This document shows, one piece after another, positions 17,566 to 26,617 of a stretch of 64,000 nt of DNA. The notes beneath the pieces were generated by a model. It saw nothing but the letters and a program-made list of their open reading frames with translations. It was not told where the DNA came from and did no database searches. Made by a program: the position numbers and the translations under genes. The stretch lies in the NCBI RefSeq assembly GCF_032970905.1, contig NZ_JAWJZA010000001.1; one strand, given 5' to 3'. Position 1 is the stretch's first letter; each line of letters opens with the position of its first letter. Origin of the DNA: Veillonella absiana (GTDB taxonomy: Bacteria; Bacillota; Negativicutes; Veillonellales; Veillonellaceae).

Positions 17566-17835
17566 TTATTCTTTAGAAGCTTGCTTTTCTGCAATGGCTG
17601 CTTCAAGAACTTCTTCTAAATTAATTTCATTTAAAAGATCCCGTAAGGCAATAATTTCTTCTAAATTTAAGGTAATACCTTTCTTCATACCTGTGTATTC
17701 ACTGTCCCAGGAACGAAGGTCAAATTTAGGATTGTATTTGCCCCAACTTGTACATGTTAATTGTTTTTTCCAACCGTCTTTATCTTCAGAAAGTGTGCCT
17801 AGCACATTGAAGATTTCAAAATTGATAACTGCCAT
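17566..17835 (-). CDS. PC4-like single-stranded DNA-binding protein (YdbC family)
   Basis: An 89-aa protein with the fold of the PC4/p15 transcriptional coactivator: an N-terminal beta-rich part (FEIFNVLGTLSED...WKKQLTCTSWGKYNPKFDLRSW) and a C-terminal helix (LEEIIALRDLLNEI). Bacterial YdbC homologues bind single-stranded DNA. AGGAGG precedes the ATG. It stands alone; an upstream 16-bp palindrome (17928-17943) may control it. Family assignment is good; biological role is unknown. Confidence 0.8.
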   Translation of the reverse strand: MAVINFEIFNVLGTLSEDKDGWKKQLTCTSWGKYNPKFDLRSWDSEYTGMKKGITLNLEEIIALRDLLNEINLEEVLEAAIAEKQASKE

Positions 17836-17927
17836 GAGTTACCCTCCTCTCATTCGTAACGTTAATAGATTTTGCTATTAACTAATGGCGAAATGGGGCA
17901 ATATTAAATCTATGATTTATTTATGCC

Positions 17928-17956
17928 TACACTATATAGTGTACACCATATGTCAA
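17928..17956 (-). promoter_or_regulatory. Palindrome next to a -35-like hexamer upstream of the PC4-like gene
   Basis: The 16-bp perfect palindrome TACACTATATAGTGTA (17928-17943) lies 7 nt downstream, on the minus strand, of a consensus -35 hexamer TTGACA (17951-17956). A TATAGT inside the palindrome is only 14 nt from the -35, short for a normal promoter. This suggests a repressor- or activator-controlled promoter. Confidence 0.45.
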
Positions 17957-18022
17957 GTCCTATATTTTCTACCACGTATACGATTAACGAATCTACTATA
18001 TAATCAATACATTAATTTGTCT

Positions 18023-18090
18023 TCATCATGGACCAACGATTAAATAAAACAGACTTTACCAATAATTATTTAATACTTAATCCATGATGA
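18023..18090 (-). terminator. Possible 3' stem-loop of the nth-hypothetical unit
   Basis: Inverted repeat TCATCATGGA/TCCATGATGA (18023-18032 with 18081-18090), with an inner pair ATTAAATA/TATTTAAT. It lies just past the stop of the 478-aa protein gene. There is no strong T tract, so intrinsic termination is uncertain. Confidence 0.35.
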
Positions 18091-18098
18091 CCCATCTA

Positions 18099-19535
18099 TT
18101 AATTGTTATCTGTATAGGCCTCTAAATCAATGGATTCTACCAAAGGTACAACCTTAGTGGCCACCGTATCAATTGTGTGTTGCCATGATTCTTGGGCTTT
18201 GGTAATCGCTTCCGCATACGCCACTTGTCCTTTAGTAACAGATTCAATCAAGGCAGCTTCATCATTTACATTTAATATAGAACGTCGACAATTCCCCAAG
18301 AAATAACCGAACCCCTCTTCTGTTCTTGCAATATGTGTAATATGGGCCATAATTGTTTTCCCAATGGTACTCGTGAAATAGGTATACCATAGGTATGCCA
18401 ATTCTTGATCGGGGAACATCCAGTATACACCTTGGTCCGGTGCTTGTGTAGTTAATACTACCTCTACATCTTCACCATCTTGTTTGAAAGCTACCATATA
18501 CGCACCTTCTGCCGCGAAACTTGTACGTGTAGTCACTGGCACACGACTGTCTAAAGAATAGATACCATCTTGACCTAATGTGGGATCCATTTGCCCCCCC
18601 GGTAATAATATAGATCGCAGAGATAGTGCATAATTAAGTACAGTAAATACCGTCATATCACCAAATACGCCATGTGGCAATTTAATGAATGCCGTTTCCT
18701 TCCATTCGTTGCCATCAAATTCACGAACACCGATGTTCATTTTCTTTACATCGGCCGGTCCATAAATAATTTCATAAGCCCCTAGTGGTGCCCATTCACA
18801 GATTTTTTCAATCCGCTTTTGTGTAAGGAAGAATTGTAGAGCCATTTTATTTAGGCCTACTTGTGCTTGCGCCATAGTAGATGGTACAAACAAACGTGCT
18901 GTGCCATATTGTACGAGATTATTAAGACCATTGGCCACTTCTTCTACAATATCTTCACATGGTTTAAACATGCCCACAGATGCAGTCACAATATGATCAA
19001 AGTAACTAGCATGTGGCCAACGATTAATGATTTGCGCCATTGGATATAGACGAGACAATACGCTATAGCATACAGGAGATGCTGTATAGAGCACTACCTT
19101 CTTAGGCTCAAAGGATTGTAAAATCTCCTCTATCATGCACGCATATTCTTCTACATAGGCGAACAATACAAGATGATCTGTATCCTTGTGAGCTTCGATG
19201 CTTTCACGAATAGGAGTTTCCCATTGATGACCAGCATCAATGCCCTCTAAATAATCTGTATCAGTAATAAAATCAATAAGATTAATCGCGAAAGATGGAC
19301 CATAAATTTTAGTCATCGTTTCTTCATCATATGGTATTGGACCAAATGCCTCTGAGGTAGAACGTTCTGCCAATTTATAGAGAGCCTCCGATGTTAATCC
19401 CCACTCGCGAGCATGTGCATTAGAGGAAACCAATTGATCTAGTGCTTGGAAACGCATCAATTCGTTTACCATATCGATGCCTTCCAAATTATGAGATTTA
19501 TATAATTCAATAATGGATTGATATTTTTCTAACAT
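18099..19535 (-). CDS. Unrecognised 478-aa protein
   Basis: No family was recognised. The protein is soluble-looking, without a signal peptide or membrane segments, with alternating helical and beta stretches. A segment around 155-190 (LVLFAYVEEYACMIEEI ... KKVVLYTASPVCYSVL) looks like a Rossmann-type alpha/beta unit, and a later part has LPHGVFGDMTVFTV and SILLPGGQ. An N-6 methylase-like ancestry was considered, but no NPP(Y/F) motif is present. The start at 19535 (TAATATG, one base after the nth stop, weak AAAGG upstream) removes an N-terminal overlap with nth. Translation is probably coupled to nth, so a role linked to DNA repair is possible but unproven. Confidence 0.75.
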   Translation of the reverse strand: MLEKYQSIIELYKSHNLEGIDMVNELMRFQALDQLVSSNAHAREWGLTSEALYKLAERSTSEAFGPIPYDEETMTKIYGPSFAINLIDFITDTDYLEGIDAGHQWETPIRESIEAHKDTDHLVLFAYVEEYACMIEEILQSFEPKKVVLYTASPVCYSVLSRLYPMAQIINRWPHASYFDHIVTASVGMFKPCEDIVEEVANGLNNLVQYGTARLFVPSTMAQAQVGLNKMALQFFLTQKRIEKICEWAPLGAYEIIYGPADVKKMNIGVREFDGNEWKETAFIKLPHGVFGDMTVFTVLNYALSLRSILLPGGQMDPTLGQDGIYSLDSRVPVTTRTSFAAEGAYMVAFKQDGEDVEVVLTTQAPDQGVYWMFPDQELAYLWYTYFTSTIGKTIMAHITHIARTEEGFGYFLGNCRRSILNVNDEAALIESVTKGQVAYAEAITKAQESWQHTIDTVATKVVPLVESIDLEAYTDNN

Positions 19536-19536
19536 A

Positions 19537-20175
19537 TTACACAACCTTTCCGGCGGATGGGCATACATGCGCCAGCATACATTCCCCACATAATGGTTTA
19601 CGTGCCTTGCAGAGGCGACGTCCATGATAAATTAACCAATGATGAGCTGCACTCCATTTATCCTTTGGAATGGCTTTTTGTAATTTTAATTCCATTTCCT
19701 CTGGTGTGGAGGCTACGCCTAATTTTAATCGATTAGATACACGGAATACATGAGTATCTACAGCGATTGCTGGTGTACCATATAGAACAGACACGACCAC
19801 ATTCGCCGTCTTGCGTCCTACCCCTGGTAATTCAATGAGCTGCTCGAATTCGTGAGGTACCTCCCCCTTATATTGATGCACCAAAATATCGCAGGTCTTA
19901 ATCAAATTATTAGCCTTTGATTTGTAGAGTCCACAATCCTTGATGAGCATTTCCAGTTTTTTGACACCAATGGATAACATCGCTGCTGGTGTATTTAATT
20001 CAGGGAAAATACGGCGAGTTACAATATTTACACGTTCGTCCGTGCATTGTGCAGAGAGCACAACGGCTACTAATAATTCAAAATCATTGGAATATTCTAA
20101 TGCCGGTTTCGCATCAAAATACGTTTTTTCTAATATACGGAGTTGCTCCGCTTTAATCGCTTTCGTTACACGCAT
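19537..20175 (-). CDS. nth: Endonuclease III, DNA glycosylase/AP lyase
   Basis: A 212-aa enzyme that removes oxidised pyrimidines and cleaves abasic sites. The helix-hairpin-helix LPGVGRKTANVVV, catalytic Asp in VDTHVFRVSNRL and the 4Fe-4S loop C-x6-C-x2-C-x5-C (CKARKPLCGECMLAHVC) are all intact. The frame opens 17 codons earlier, but the ATG at 20175 has AAAGGAG four bases upstream. Confidence 0.96.
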   Translation of the reverse strand: MRVTKAIKAEQLRILEKTYFDAKPALEYSNDFELLVAVVLSAQCTDERVNIVTRRIFPELNTPAAMLSIGVKKLEMLIKDCGLYKSKANNLIKTCDILVHQYKGEVPHEFEQLIELPGVGRKTANVVVSVLYGTPAIAVDTHVFRVSNRLKLGVASTPEEMELKLQKAIPKDKWSAAHHWLIYHGRRLCKARKPLCGECMLAHVCPSAGKVV

Positions 20176-20301
20176 GATGCTCCTTTCTACACTTGTGAAA
20201 GTACTATAATGCTTTCTATTATACATTCACAATTATATAGTATTCATCGCTTCTAGTCTATGTATGAACACTTTTAGTCTATATCAAAAACAAGTAGTAT
20301 A

Positions 20302-20329
20302 TTGAAAAACAGCATACCTATGGTACAAT
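20302..20329 (+). promoter_or_regulatory. Promoter of the DUF896 gene
   Basis: -35 TTGAAA (20302-20307), 16-nt spacer, extended -10 TGGTACAAT (hexamer 20324-20329), about 95 nt before the start codon. Confidence 0.6.
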
Positions 20330-20425
20330 AATAACCGATGAAAATCATAGTGACAGTATTTTTACCAATATACAACAGGTATAACCTCATTTATCCTTGC
20401 CATGTAATTATATTAGGAGTTACCC

Positions 20426-20641
20426 ATGAATATTAACGATACAATAAAACGCATTAATGAGCTAGCCCATAAAAAAAAATCTGGCCAACCTCTTACAGAA
20501 GCAGAACTCGCTGAAAAGAAAAAGTTATATGATATCTACCTCGGATTCATTCGTGGTCAAGTGACCCAAACGTTAGACCGTGTGGAATTTGTTGAGGCCG
20601 ATGGATCTATTACCCCTGCCAAACAAAAGAAAACACAATGA
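20426..20641 (+). CDS. DUF896 (UPF0291, YnzC-like) small protein
   Basis: A 71-aa protein. The family pattern is clear: an N-terminal helical hairpin (IKRINELAHKKKSGQPLTEAELAEKKKLYDIYL is condensed from residues 8-40) followed by FIRGQVTQTLD and a polar tail. Bacillus YnzC is a two-helix protein in an SOS-regulated cluster; its molecular role is unknown. TAGGAG lies six bases before the ATG. It is one of three plus-strand genes in the window and is divergent from nth. Confidence 0.88.
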   Translation: MNINDTIKRINELAHKKKSGQPLTEAELAEKKKLYDIYLGFIRGQVTQTLDRVEFVEADGSITPAKQKKTQ

Positions 20642-20710
20642 TGAGAACTTCTTTCCTCCCTATTGGGGGCATGACCCAAAGTAATGACATGTAACTATAA
20701 CAACATATAG

Positions 20711-20799
20711 AAGACCGCCTAAGCACTGAACTCTCCCCCTAATGTTAGACCTAGTATTCTAACGTTAGGGGACAGTTCACACTGCTTGGACGGTCTTTT
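20711..20799. terminator. Long imperfect palindrome between convergent genes
   Basis: An 87-nt imperfect inverted repeat: outer arms AAGACCG/CGGTCTT (20711-20717 with 20791-20797), then AAGCA/TGCTT, GAACT/AGTTC and CCCCTAA-GTTAGA/TCTAAC-TTAGGGG. On the plus strand it is followed by TTTTATTATA. It separates the DUF896 gene from the convergent kinase gene and could end transcription from both sides. The length and mosaic pairing are unusual for a plain terminator. Confidence 0.6.
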
Positions 20800-20911
20800 A
20801 TTATATACCACACTATATATCCAACTACGAGAGTTATGACACAACTATTTTTATTAAATTAACCTTTTATCATAAATCAAATTTTACACCTAAATTTTTC
20901 TTACCGTAATC

Positions 20912-22561
20912 TTAGTTATCATTACCAATAAACTCTCGCAACAAACTTCTCTTCGGAACAAAAGAGCCGTCCAATTCCTTAAATGGTGATAGAAAGCGAA
21001 TCAAATGGTGTGCCAACGGATAATATTCATCATCTTTTGAAACAGATTCTAATAATGGCATTGCCTCTTTCTTCAATACTGGCAACTCATAAATAAGAGC
21101 TGAATTAAATATGATATCCGCATCCTCTTGAAAAGGGAAAATATTTGTTTTCTCCCCTTTTCGTACATCTCGCCACATTTTAAACGTTCGTTGCGCATTA
21201 GCCCCTCTAAATTTAAAATCGCGCACTAAACGACGAACTAAACGAGTATCAGAGGTAGAAATACGATTGTGATCATTAATAGCTAACTGAGTTAATGCAC
21301 CTAAATAAATTTTTATCTTTTCATAGCGAGGTACAATGCGACTTAAATCATCATTAAGGGCATGCAATCCTTCTACCACAACAATAGAATTAGATTCCAA
21401 CTGTACGGCATCATCTCTAAAAGTCCTAGAACCATCAGTAAAATGGAATGTCGGTAAATGAACGGCCTTGCCTTCATAGAGGTCACGAATATTTTCATTA
21501 AACAGGTCAATATCCAATGCGGCTATCGACTCAAAATCATAATCACCATTCGGTAATTTCGGGGTTTTACTTCTTTCATAGAAATAATCATCTAGAGATA
21601 ACATCAACGGTTTACGATCATTAATACGCAGTTGTGTACACAATCGTTTCGTAAATGTCGTTTTTCCTGCCGAAGATGGTCCAGCAATTAACACTAATTT
21701 AATAGCCGGAGACTGTGCCACAATCATATCAGCAATACTAGCCTGCTTTTTCTCTTGTAAACCTTCAGCAAGCTCAATAATATCTGTAATTTCTCCTGTA
21801 TCAATATAATGATTTAATTGATTCACATAAGAACAATCAAGTATTCGTCCCCACTGCTTTGCCTCTAAAAAGACTTTAGCAAATTTAGGTATTTCTTCAT
21901 AGGGTTCTAATACATAAGGATCATCGATATCTGGATATTTCAGTAAAAATCCTGGTGCATAATGTTGCAACTCAAATAGTTCTGCATATGTTAATGATGG
22001 TAACATGGGGCCAAAATAATAATCTGCCATATCCCCATTACGATAATAAGTCACATCTACGCGTTCCATATGTTCAAGTAAAGCAGCGTCATCCGCCTTG
22101 CCTACACCTTGCAAATATTCAATGGTTTCCTCACGTCCCACCTTAATCTTTTCTATGTCTGGAAACTCATCTTGAATACGTTTCATCTGTGCTTCTAATT
22201 GATGTACGTGATGAACAGTTAATAGCTCTCCATCTGGAAACGTTAATTCACAATACAATGCTTTTCCCAATGAATGGGCAACACGAACATAACTATGGGG
22301 GAATAACATATCCGCGGCTCTAACTAGCATTAAAATTAAAGTTCGTTGATAGGCACTATGACCTTCCTGGGTATTAATCGTAATCCATCTAATATGAGCA
22401 TCACACTTAATTATGGTTTGAAAGTCACTCACATCATTATTGATAGCCCCTAATACAATTGGATATTTGTCATGTGGCTTTAATAGATTATAGGCTTCGC
22501 CCAAAGTTGTTCCTTCTGGTATATTCACTGAGGAACCATAATTATCGGTAACAGTAAACAA
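20912..22561 (-). CDS. TGS domain-linked uridine kinase-like protein
   Basis: A 549-aa fusion protein. An N-terminal TGS domain and a ThrRS-like second-additional-domain region occupy about residues 1-200. A P-loop kinase domain of the uridine kinase/phosphoribulokinase family follows, with Walker A GPSSAGKT at about 294-301, LSLDDYFYERSKTP, VVVEGLHALN and RLVRRLVRDFKFRGA. The start is a TTG at 22561 with AGGGAGG seven bases upstream; the open frame extends 15 codons further with no SD. The family is known from Thermotoga and Clostridia, but the substrate of the fused form is not established, so the name uridine kinase is provisional. Confidence 0.85.
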   Translation of the reverse strand: MFTVTDNYGSSVNIPEGTTLGEAYNLLKPHDKYPIVLGAINNDVSDFQTIIKCDAHIRWITINTQEGHSAYQRTLILMLVRAADMLFPHSYVRVAHSLGKALYCELTFPDGELLTVHHVHQLEAQMKRIQDEFPDIEKIKVGREETIEYLQGVGKADDAALLEHMERVDVTYYRNGDMADYYFGPMLPSLTYAELFELQHYAPGFLLKYPDIDDPYVLEPYEEIPKFAKVFLEAKQWGRILDCSYVNQLNHYIDTGEITDIIELAEGLQEKKQASIADMIVAQSPAIKLVLIAGPSSAGKTTFTKRLCTQLRINDRKPLMLSLDDYFYERSKTPKLPNGDYDFESIAALDIDLFNENIRDLYEGKAVHLPTFHFTDGSRTFRDDAVQLESNSIVVVEGLHALNDDLSRIVPRYEKIKIYLGALTQLAINDHNRISTSDTRLVRRLVRDFKFRGANAQRTFKMWRDVRKGEKTNIFPFQEDADIIFNSALIYELPVLKKEAMPLLESVSKDDEYYPLAHHLIRFLSPFKELDGSFVPKRSLLREFIGNDN

Positions 22562-22675
22562 TACAGGACCCTCCCTCTCTATAAATAAGTACTTATTCTT
22601 AATCAATTATATCGTCTATCATATATCATGCGAGTATACTATAAATTATATTCTTAGCATACCACATATAGAACC

Positions 22676-22713
22676 AAAAAAATAATGAGTGTTACTCAAC
22701 AACACTCATTATT
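22676..22713 (-). terminator. Terminator after the aminotransferase gene
   Basis: Stem AATAATGAGTGTT/AACACTCATTATT with a 7-nt loop (22681-22713) followed on the minus strand by a T7 tract. T5 on the plus strand makes it potentially bidirectional. Confidence 0.85.
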
Positions 22714-22790
22714 TTTACTAAACATTTTTTTCGCATTATAATTTTTTGTACTTACTAATATATTAGTATTCCAATTCTAGTAAAACCAAA

Positions 22791-24038
22791 TCATAGTTTA
22801 CCCAAACGTTTCATAACCTCAAACATTTTACCTGCTAATCCCTTCATTTGACGTTTAGGGATACCACAAGCAGCTACACGAATACCATTAGCTAGTGCGA
22901 TAACATAAATATGGTCTTTTTTCAATTCTTCACAAATTTCAGTTGCTGAATCTGTAGGAATAGTAATAAAGAATCCACCATGGTATGGCAACATTGGTAA
23001 GCCACATTCCTCAGCTTCTTCCTTAAAAATATTGGCACGTTCATGAATTAATACATCATATTGATCTCGTTCAGCTTCATAAGCTTTATATTTCTCTTCA
23101 TTAGCCACAAGATTTACAACTGTTTTCATGGCAGGTCGACAAATATTGGACCATGTAGCACGAGATGTCATTTTATTAATTTCATAAAATTCATCAGCTA
23201 CATCTTTATCAGCAGAAACACCAATCATAGCGCCAACGCGTTGACCGTACATAGTAAAACCTTTAGAAATACTATAACAAACAACGGTGAGCATCTCTTT
23301 TGGCAAATTACCAAATTTTTTGAAGAATTTACGGACCGCCTCTTTATCACCGGAGTAATCAATATAGGCTACATCAACCCCAATAATAATATTTTTACCA
23401 GAAGATGCTTTTGTTTTTAAGAAGTCTAAAATTTGATCCCAATCAGCTTCAGGAATGGAATATCCTGTTGGATTATTACCTGGAGTGTTGAAAATCATAA
23501 CAATATTATCTTGTTTTTCACAAAGAGTATTTACCTTAGCTTGGAAGTCAACATGATTGAATTTGTTTTCATCATCAAATAAAGAATACGTAACTAATGT
23601 ACGACCACAGTCATTACACATAACTTTATAAGAGCCCCAATACCAATCGGCAGTCAACACTTCATCACCAATATCAGTATAGTTATAAATTAAATGATGG
23701 ACACCGCCAGTTCCCCCAGCAGTAGCAATATCACGAATATAACCTTCTGGCTTATAATTACCAAAACAAAGATTTTGGACAGCCTCAAGGAATTCAGGAA
23801 TACCTTCGATTGGTGCATATCCCACATAATCTGCATCAGGAAGATTGAGATACGCCTCTTTTACAGTTTTAAGAAATACAAGATTTCCATCTTCATTTAA
23901 AATAGATCCAACTGTGCCATTTAATACGTTTTCCTTGCCAATAGCTTTTGCATCAGCTTGCGCCTGTCCTGATGTTACAAAGATTACATCTTTCAGTTTT
24001 TTCCCTTTTGCATGTTTTGCTGCTAAACTTGTTGCCAT
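22791..24038 (-). CDS. PLP-dependent aminotransferase, class I/II
   Basis: A 415-aa fold-type I aminotransferase. The PLP lysine is in CYSISKGFTMYGQR, NPTGY and VDVAYIDYSG supply cofactor-contact residues and GIRVAACGIP the substrate-carboxylate Arg. It resembles the aromatic amino acid/aspartate aminotransferase group; the exact substrate cannot be read from sequence. The ATG at 24038 is preferred over the one 12 nt upstream because AGGATGGTG lies six bases before it. Single-gene unit with its own promoter and terminator. Confidence 0.9.
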   Translation of the reverse strand: MATSLAAKHAKGKKLKDVIFVTSGQAQADAKAIGKENVLNGTVGSILNEDGNLVFLKTVKEAYLNLPDADYVGYAPIEGIPEFLEAVQNLCFGNYKPEGYIRDIATAGGTGGVHHLIYNYTDIGDEVLTADWYWGSYKVMCNDCGRTLVTYSLFDDENKFNHVDFQAKVNTLCEKQDNIVMIFNTPGNNPTGYSIPEADWDQILDFLKTKASSGKNIIIGVDVAYIDYSGDKEAVRKFFKKFGNLPKEMLTVVCYSISKGFTMYGQRVGAMIGVSADKDVADEFYEINKMTSRATWSNICRPAMKTVVNLVANEEKYKAYEAERDQYDVLIHERANIFKEEAEECGLPMLPYHGGFFITIPTDSATEICEELKKDHIYVIALANGIRVAACGIPKRQMKGLAGKMFEVMKRLGKL

Positions 24039-24078
24039 GAAGAACACCATCCTGTCTAAATAAGTAAATTACATACCT

Positions 24079-24107
24079 ATCATACCCAAATAAGAGTATT
24101 TATACAA
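24079..24107 (-). promoter_or_regulatory. Promoter of the aminotransferase gene
   Basis: Minus-strand -35 TTGTAT (24102-24107), 17-nt spacer, -10 TATGAT (24079-24084), about 40 nt before the start codon. Confidence 0.6.
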
Positions 24108-24266
24108 CAGCTATACCAAAAAATTTTAAAATCTAGTAAAGAATATTGTATACACAATAGTTTTTAAGAAGTTGGAAGTTGGAAAATGACCAATGACTAC
24201 TATAGCGGTCTATATATAGAGTATTATTTAACTAAACCGCATAAAAATCGTCAAATTTAGGTATTT

Positions 24267-24297
24267 AAAAAGCGTCCAATCAAAGTGATTGGACGCT
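24267..24297 (-). terminator. Terminator of the beta-barrel protein gene
   Basis: Perfect 12-bp stem AGCGTCCAATCA/TGATTGGACGCT with a 3-nt loop (24271-24297) and a minus-strand T tract; 31 nt past the stop codon. Confidence 0.9.
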
Positions 24298-24327
24298 TTT
24301 ATTATGCCTATTCTATCAACTCTAAAA

Positions 24328-24897
24328 TTAGAAAGAATAACCTACACCAGCGTGAATACCTTTAGCTGTTTTATCATTATTATCAATACTATATTTATCG
24401 TACCCGTAGTATACGTTCAAATCGATATCAGGCTTAAGTGCATAGGCTGCACCAATTTGGTAAGATTGTTTAATATCGTTACCAAAACCAGCTTTTGCAT
24501 AACCTTTAATACGATCAGTTAAATCTGTATGACCAATTACACCACCTTGGTAGCCAAATTCAGTATCTCCAGATTTAATGTAAGTACCCGCACCATAAAT
24601 ATTTACATTATTATGTACTTTATATACATATGCTAATTGATGATCTTTAATATCACCATTATCAGCATTAGTTTTTGAGTACCCATACTGTAATGCAGAT
24701 TTGTCGCTCAAATCATGAGATAAAGATGCACCGAATCCATCATCACGACCGTCAGAACCGGATACATGTTGATCAAAAGCATATTCTACCTGGATTTTAG
24801 AAGAATCTTTACTCATTTCTGTTACAGGTACTACTGAGGCAAATGCCGCACCAGTTACCAATGTAGCTGCTAATGCAGTCAAAATAATTTTTTTCAT
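24328..24897 (-). CDS. Predicted outer-membrane beta-barrel protein
   Basis: A 189-aa secreted protein. A signal peptide (MKKIILTALAATLVTGAAFA, cleaved after about residue 20) precedes a mature part of alternating short beta strands and polar turns. About eight amphipathic strands can be counted, for example IQVEYAFDQ, SALQYGYSK, HQLAYVYKV, VNIYGAGTYI, IKGYAKAGF, SYQIGAAYAL, DLNVYYGYD and IHAGVGYSF. The last residue is Phe after an aromatic-alternating strand, the usual Bam recognition end. This fits an eight-stranded barrel of the OmpA/OmpX size class and implies a diderm envelope. GGAGGA is upstream of the ATG. Specific function unknown. Confidence 0.8.
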   Translation of the reverse strand: MKKIILTALAATLVTGAAFASVVPVTEMSKDSSKIQVEYAFDQHVSGSDGRDDGFGASLSHDLSDKSALQYGYSKTNADNGDIKDHQLAYVYKVHNNVNIYGAGTYIKSGDTEFGYQGGVIGHTDLTDRIKGYAKAGFGNDIKQSYQIGAAYALKPDIDLNVYYGYDKYSIDNNDKTAKGIHAGVGYSF

Positions 24898-25035
24898 GTC
24901 TACTTCCTCCTGTATATAAACTAGAAAACTAGTTCCCCAACATAATAAAGACTAGAATAGATTATTAATCATAACAAAATTCAAAGACTTAACAGCAATC
25001 GATTGTTATGAGGTCATACAATCATAAAACGACAA

Positions 25036-26052
25036 TTAGCGTTTCATGAATGTAGGGATATCTGGACCATTGTTAGGTGCAGAGAATGTTTTTTTGCCAA
25101 ATTCAGGCACAGATTTGTTACTAGAACCAAAACCTGTAGCTACTACAGTGATTTGTACTTTGTCACCCAAGTTATCATCGATAACGGAACCGAAGATGAT
25201 GTTTGCATCAGGATCAGCGGCTTCAGAAATAATTTCTGCTGCTTCGTTAATTTCAAACAAACTCAAGTTGCTGCTACCACTGATGTTAAGCAAAATGCCT
25301 TTTGCACCTTCGATAGACGTTTCAAGCAATGGGCTGTTAATAGCCATTTTAGCAGCGTCAGCTGCACGGTTTTCACCTTCGCCAACACCAATCCCCATCA
25401 AAGCTTCGCCTTGATCAGTCATGATAGTTTTAACGTCAGCAAAGTCAAGATTGATAAGACCAGGTACTTGAATCAAATCAGAAATACCTTTGATACCTTG
25501 ACGAAGAACATCATCAGCAGTACGGAATGCATCACTTAAGGAGCATTTTTTATCTACTACTTGTAGTAATTTATCATTAGGGATTGTAATGATAGTATCT
25601 ACTTTTTGAGTCAAAAACTCGATACCTTTGTCAGCTTGTGCACGACGACGTTTACCTTCGAATGCGAAAGGTTTAGTTACCACACCAACTGTTAAAGCGC
25701 CTAATTCTTTAGCACATTCTGCAACGATTGGAGCAGCACCTGTACCAGTACCACCGCCCATACCTGCAGTTACGAATACCATGTCAGCACCATCAAGAGC
25801 TTTCATGATTTCTTCGCGAGATTCTTGAGCTGCTTCTTCACCAACTTGTGGATTTGCACCAGCACCAAGACCTCTAGTTACTTTTTCACCCAATTGGATT
25901 TTAACATCTGCTTGGGACAATTCTAATACTTGGCTTTCTGTATTAGCAGACAAGAATTGTACGCCTTGAAGGCCACTTTCAATCATGCGGTTAACAGCAT
26001 TATTGCCGCCACCACCGACACCAATAACTTTAATATTTGCAAAATCAGACAT
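25036..26052 (-). CDS. ftsZ: Cell division protein FtsZ
   Basis: A 338-aa tubulin-like GTPase forming the Z ring. The signature GGGTGTG is at 99-105, the T7 synergy loop is NLDFADVKTIM, and a short C-terminal peptide DIPTFMKR for membrane-tether binding follows a very short linker. AGGAGG precedes the ATG. It is the last gene of the division cluster, 220 nt after sbp. No ftsA precedes it. Confidence 0.98.
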   Translation of the reverse strand: MSDFANIKVIGVGGGGNNAVNRMIESGLQGVQFLSANTESQVLELSQADVKIQLGEKVTRGLGAGANPQVGEEAAQESREEIMKALDGADMVFVTAGMGGGTGTGAAPIVAECAKELGALTVGVVTKPFAFEGKRRRAQADKGIEFLTQKVDTIITIPNDKLLQVVDKKCSLSDAFRTADDVLRQGIKGISDLIQVPGLINLDFADVKTIMTDQGEALMGIGVGEGENRAADAAKMAINSPLLETSIEGAKGILLNISGSSNLSLFEINEAAEIISEAADPDANIIFGSVIDDNLGDKVQITVVATGFGSSNKSVPEFGKKTFSAPNNGPDIPTFMKR

Positions 26053-26272
26053 CGAAGTTCCTCCTCTAATCGCTTTTATATCAATATATTATAACGCTTC
26101 TCATTAATATACTGCTTTACTTTTAATCAATTACTATTATTCTACAATAAATTTAGAAAAGTTTCCACTATTACAATATATCTTATGAGAATTAATAGTA
26201 AATGAAGTCATTAATAACTTTCACTATACGCATAATGAAAGAATATTTTGAATGATTAATGGACTAAGTTTA

Positions 26273-26617
26273 CTATAAGCGTTTTGTCATAACTATATTT
26301 CGTATAGCAGATACATTTAAAAATACCCGAATTCCAAAGCCAATTAATGCTACATAGTATAAATTAATACCAATTAAATTACCAATATACACTAAAAATA
26401 CGGCAAGTACCATATTGGCCACAAAGCCAATGATAAAATTCTGTATATCAAATACTCGTTCTAGGGCTGCCCGACTGCCTCCAAATATAGCATCTAATGC
26501 CGCTAGTACAGCTACTGATGTATAGGGCGCATAATTTGCAGGAATCGATATGGGTGCAAACCATCCTATTACACTCCCAAGTATGAGCCCCATTAAGGCA
26601 AAGATATAAATATTCAT
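26273..26617 (-). CDS. Small basic family membrane protein (Sbp, DUF1290)
   Basis: A 114-aa membrane protein with three or four hydrophobic segments and the family stretch SVAVLAALDAIFGGSRAALE. Homologues sit next to ftsZ and division genes in Bacillus and Clostridia; molecular function is unknown. Its ATG overlaps the stop of the DUF881 gene by 4 nt (ATGA), with AAGGAGG upstream. Confidence 0.88.
   Translation of the reverse strand: MNIYIFALMGLILGSVIGWFAPISIPANYAPYTSVAVLAALDAIFGGSRAALERVFDIQNFIIGFVANMVLAVFLVYIGNLIGINLYYVALIGFGIRVFLNVSAIRNIVMTKRL

Noticed and set aside
25001..25023. Hairpin GATTGT-ATGA/TCAT-ACAATC just past the ftsZ stop
   Set aside because: Bulged stem and no T tract on the minus strand, so not called as a terminator.
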